NCBI GenBank assembly: GCA_014523485.1
Contig: JAATVK010000222.1
Location: 1 to 17,839 of the forward strand
Direction of reading: 5' to 3'
DNA: 17,839 nucleotides
DNA from: Nitrososphaerales archaeon TH5894
GTDB lineage: Archaea > Thermoproteota > Nitrososphaeria > Nitrososphaerales > Nitrososphaeraceae
Of this stretch, positions 16,465 to 17,839 are shown piece by piece; the first letter of the stretch is position 1, and every line of letters begins with the position of its first letter. Under the pieces are notes generated by a model that did no database searches, had not been told where the DNA came from, and saw nothing but the letters and a program-made list of their open reading frames with translations. The translations under genes were made by a program, and so were the position numbers.

Positions 16465-17001
16465 TTATTCAACCTTTATCTCTTTAGATTTGATCTTTGG
16501 TTGTTCCTTTGTTTTTATTTTTAATTCGACTATCCCATTTGTATAGGTAGCTTTGGCGGAAGCTTCATCCAATTCTACAGTAATTGGAATTTCAGCTAGG
16601 TATTTTTTTCCTGCATGGTCTGCTCTTATTGTAACAGTTTGTTGTGAAACACTTAATTTGATATCTTCCTTAGTTACTCCTGGCATTTCAGCTGTAATTA
16701 CATATGTATTCTCTTTTTCATTGAAATTTGTATCAACCAATGGTTTCCTTATTTCGCTTTGTTCCACTAATCCCCCTCTCATTGAAGGTCTAACATTTCC
16801 AAACTCTCTAACATGGGGTTTACCATCAGGTCCTACCATGATCTGATATCCGTAGTAATAGGGTAAATTACTTCCCAATGGCTGTGCTTCGCCTTCCCGG
16901 AATGTTTTACTAAACATTCTGTTTAACAATTCTTCTGCTGTTGAAAATTCTCTATTGAGATCGTCGAATATTTTACCAAAATTAATTGATTCTTCCCACA
17001 T
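16465..17001 (-). CDS. hsp20: Hsp20/alpha-crystallin small heat-shock protein
   Basis: A 178-residue ATP-independent holdase. The alpha-crystallin domain spans about 88-165, with AEMPGVTKEDIKLSV (104-118) and the signature YTNGIVELKI (153-162). The C-terminus has IKV (175-177), an I-x-I/V motif that links dimers into oligomers. The N-terminal 80 residues include a PYYYGYQIMVGPDGKPHV stretch common in archaeal Hsp20 proteins. It would hold unfolding proteins for Cdc48 or chaperones to process; the cdc48 gene follows 57 bases downstream. ATG 17001 has a strong TATA box TTTATATAT about 35 bases upstream, giving a leader near 9 bases. No further heat-shock operator was identified. Confidence 0.94.
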   Translation of the reverse strand: MWEESINFGKIFDDLNREFSTAEELLNRMFSKTFREGEAQPLGSNLPYYYGYQIMVGPDGKPHVREFGNVRPSMRGGLVEQSEIRKPLVDTNFNEKENTYVITAEMPGVTKEDIKLSVSQQTVTIRADHAGKKYLAEIPITVELDEASAKATYTNGIVELKIKTKEQPKIKSKEIKVE

Positions 17002-17032
17002 TTTAGTCTTACATTATGTAATAGCTATGACA

Positions 17033-17041
17033 ATATATAAA
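17033..17041 (-). promoter_or_regulatory. TATA box for hsp20
   Basis: TTTATATAT on the minus strand, preceded by a purine-rich AAGATAAA possible TFB site, is the best match to an archaeal promoter in this part of the window. It predicts a start about 9 bases before the hsp20 ATG. Confidence 0.5.
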
Positions 17042-17198
17042 TTTATCTTACATCTATTACTGAAAATATATTAAAAATTACAATATAATTATAAATATAA
17101 ATTAATTAATTTTAGAATATTAGTAATCCAGAGGAATGAACTCAAATATTTATTACAATTAAAACAGTATTAAAAATGTGGTTCAAAATTCTATGAAG

Positions 17199-17839
17199 TC
17201 AATTTAGATTATTATTTTTATTTTTAGATAATATGACCCTGACGTTAATTATTATATCTGTGAGATTTTCCAGGTCAAGATAAACCTTATCATATTTCTC
17301 TAATAATGCGATTTGAGATTTGGATGCAGATTTTATTGCATTACCACCTACAATTACCGATATCTGCAAAGACTTACGAATTTCTTGTAATAGTCTCATA
17401 CCAGAATTGATATTTTCTTCTAAAGTGATAGATATGAGTAATAGACCTGGATTAATACTATCCAAATAAGATCCAATGGAATTTGTTGGGAGGGGTGAAG
17501 TAATATTATAAACCTCATATCCTTTTTCAAGCAATAACGATTCAATTATTTTACAACCTATACTATGAAGCTCTCCTTCTGGAGTACATAATACTATTGA
17601 GTTAGTATCTCTAGAACTTTTAGAAATTTTTTTTGTATTATTTTGATTAATTAAATCAATGAGAGTATTTACTGCATTACTGCAGACATGTTCTGTTGCA
17701 ACATCTATTTCTCCATTTTCCCATTGATCACCTATCTTATATAATACAGGTATCAGTATTTTCTCATAAAAGTCTAGTGATGTATAGACAGATTTTGTAT
17801 AATCATGATATATTTTTAGGAGATCATTTATCTCATAAC
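17199..17839 (-). CDS. Cobalamin-binding (CarH-like) sensor module, 5' partial
   Basis: The frame is open to the right edge of the window, so only 212 C-terminal residues are visible and the start lies outside. Residues 1-60 (counted from the edge) look like the helical B12 cap, with W39-x9-E49-H50, the W..EH pattern of CarH/MerR-type sensors. Residues 80-205 form the Rossmann B12-binding domain. E89-x-H91-x2-G (PEGELHSIG) provides the lower axial His, and SVIVGG (160-165) the nucleotide loop. The residue after W39 is Glu, whereas light-sensing CarH has an additional His there. It may be a transcription regulator or a corrinoid protein; the missing N-terminus (MerR-type HTH or not) decides. 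An internal TTG at 17534 is not the true start, since the B12-binding His lies upstream of it. Confidence 0.82.
   Translation of the reverse strand, partial: YEINDLLKIYHDYTKSVYTSLDFYEKILIPVLYKIGDQWENGEIDVATEHVCSNAVNTLIDLINQNNTKKISKSSRDTNSIVLCTPEGELHSIGCKIIESLLLEKGYEVYNITSPLPTNSIGSYLDSINPGLLLISITLEENINSGMRLLQEIRKSLQISVIVGGNAIKSASKSQIALLEKYDKVYLDLENLTDIIINVRVILSKNKNNNLN

Overview
The window is very AT-rich, with compact genes, archaeal-style TATA boxes about 25 bases upstream of many start codons (leaderless or near-leaderless transcripts), frequent TTG starts and T-tract gene ends. A two-ring Cdc48 AAA ATPase with an archaeal Hsp20, a ParA/MinD-type ATPase with ParB, a soluble histidine kinase with a zinc-finger and TrmB/PLD-like sensor module, and many N-x-S/T sequons in exported proteins together suggest a Nitrososphaeria (Thaumarchaeota, ammonia-oxidising archaeon). 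A Nitrosocosmicus/Nitrososphaera-like genome is my best guess, but the genus is an inference only. No rRNA, tRNA, CRISPR array or transposase was found.

Layout. (1) 1-3975, all minus strand: histidine kinase, stand-alone receiver, ParA/MinD ATPase and ParB in that transcription order. A perfect 20-bp GC-cored palindrome lies just past parB at the window edge and could be a ParB-binding (parS-like) site or a terminator hairpin. (2) 3976-4514: intergenic DNA holding a start-less relative of the kinase's N-terminal zinc finger. (3) 4515-7530, minus: class I methyltransferase, EamA/DMT transporter, and a secreted protein ending in Met-rich MNMDGQ repeats. (4) 7664-7852, plus: a complete 4-oxalocrotonate tautomerase homologue. 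(5) 7853-9581: gene-poor DNA with a small helix-hairpin-helix-like protein and a decayed, truncated secreted metallo-beta-lactamase gene. (6) 9582-12118: a multi-pass membrane protein with a duplicated Asp/His motif, divergent from an exported HtrA/DegP serine protease. (7) 12613-13893: a GMP-synthase-like glutamine amidotransferase divergent from an SRPBCC/START-like protein. (8) 14140-17839, minus: Cdc48, Hsp20 upstream of it, and a cobalamin-binding (CarH/MerR-type sensor module) protein that runs off the right edge.

How the genes may work together: the left block looks like signal transduction linked to DNA or cargo positioning. The right block is intracellular protein quality control (Hsp20 with Cdc48); the exported HtrA protease would do the comparable job outside the membrane. 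The Met-rich secreted protein and the Asp/His membrane protein are candidates for metal handling at the envelope, which is inference. Strongest items for follow-up: the palindrome beside parAB, the exact internal duplication in the membrane protein, the Met-rich tail, the kinase zinc finger with its orphan copy, and the frameshifted metallo-beta-lactamase relic.
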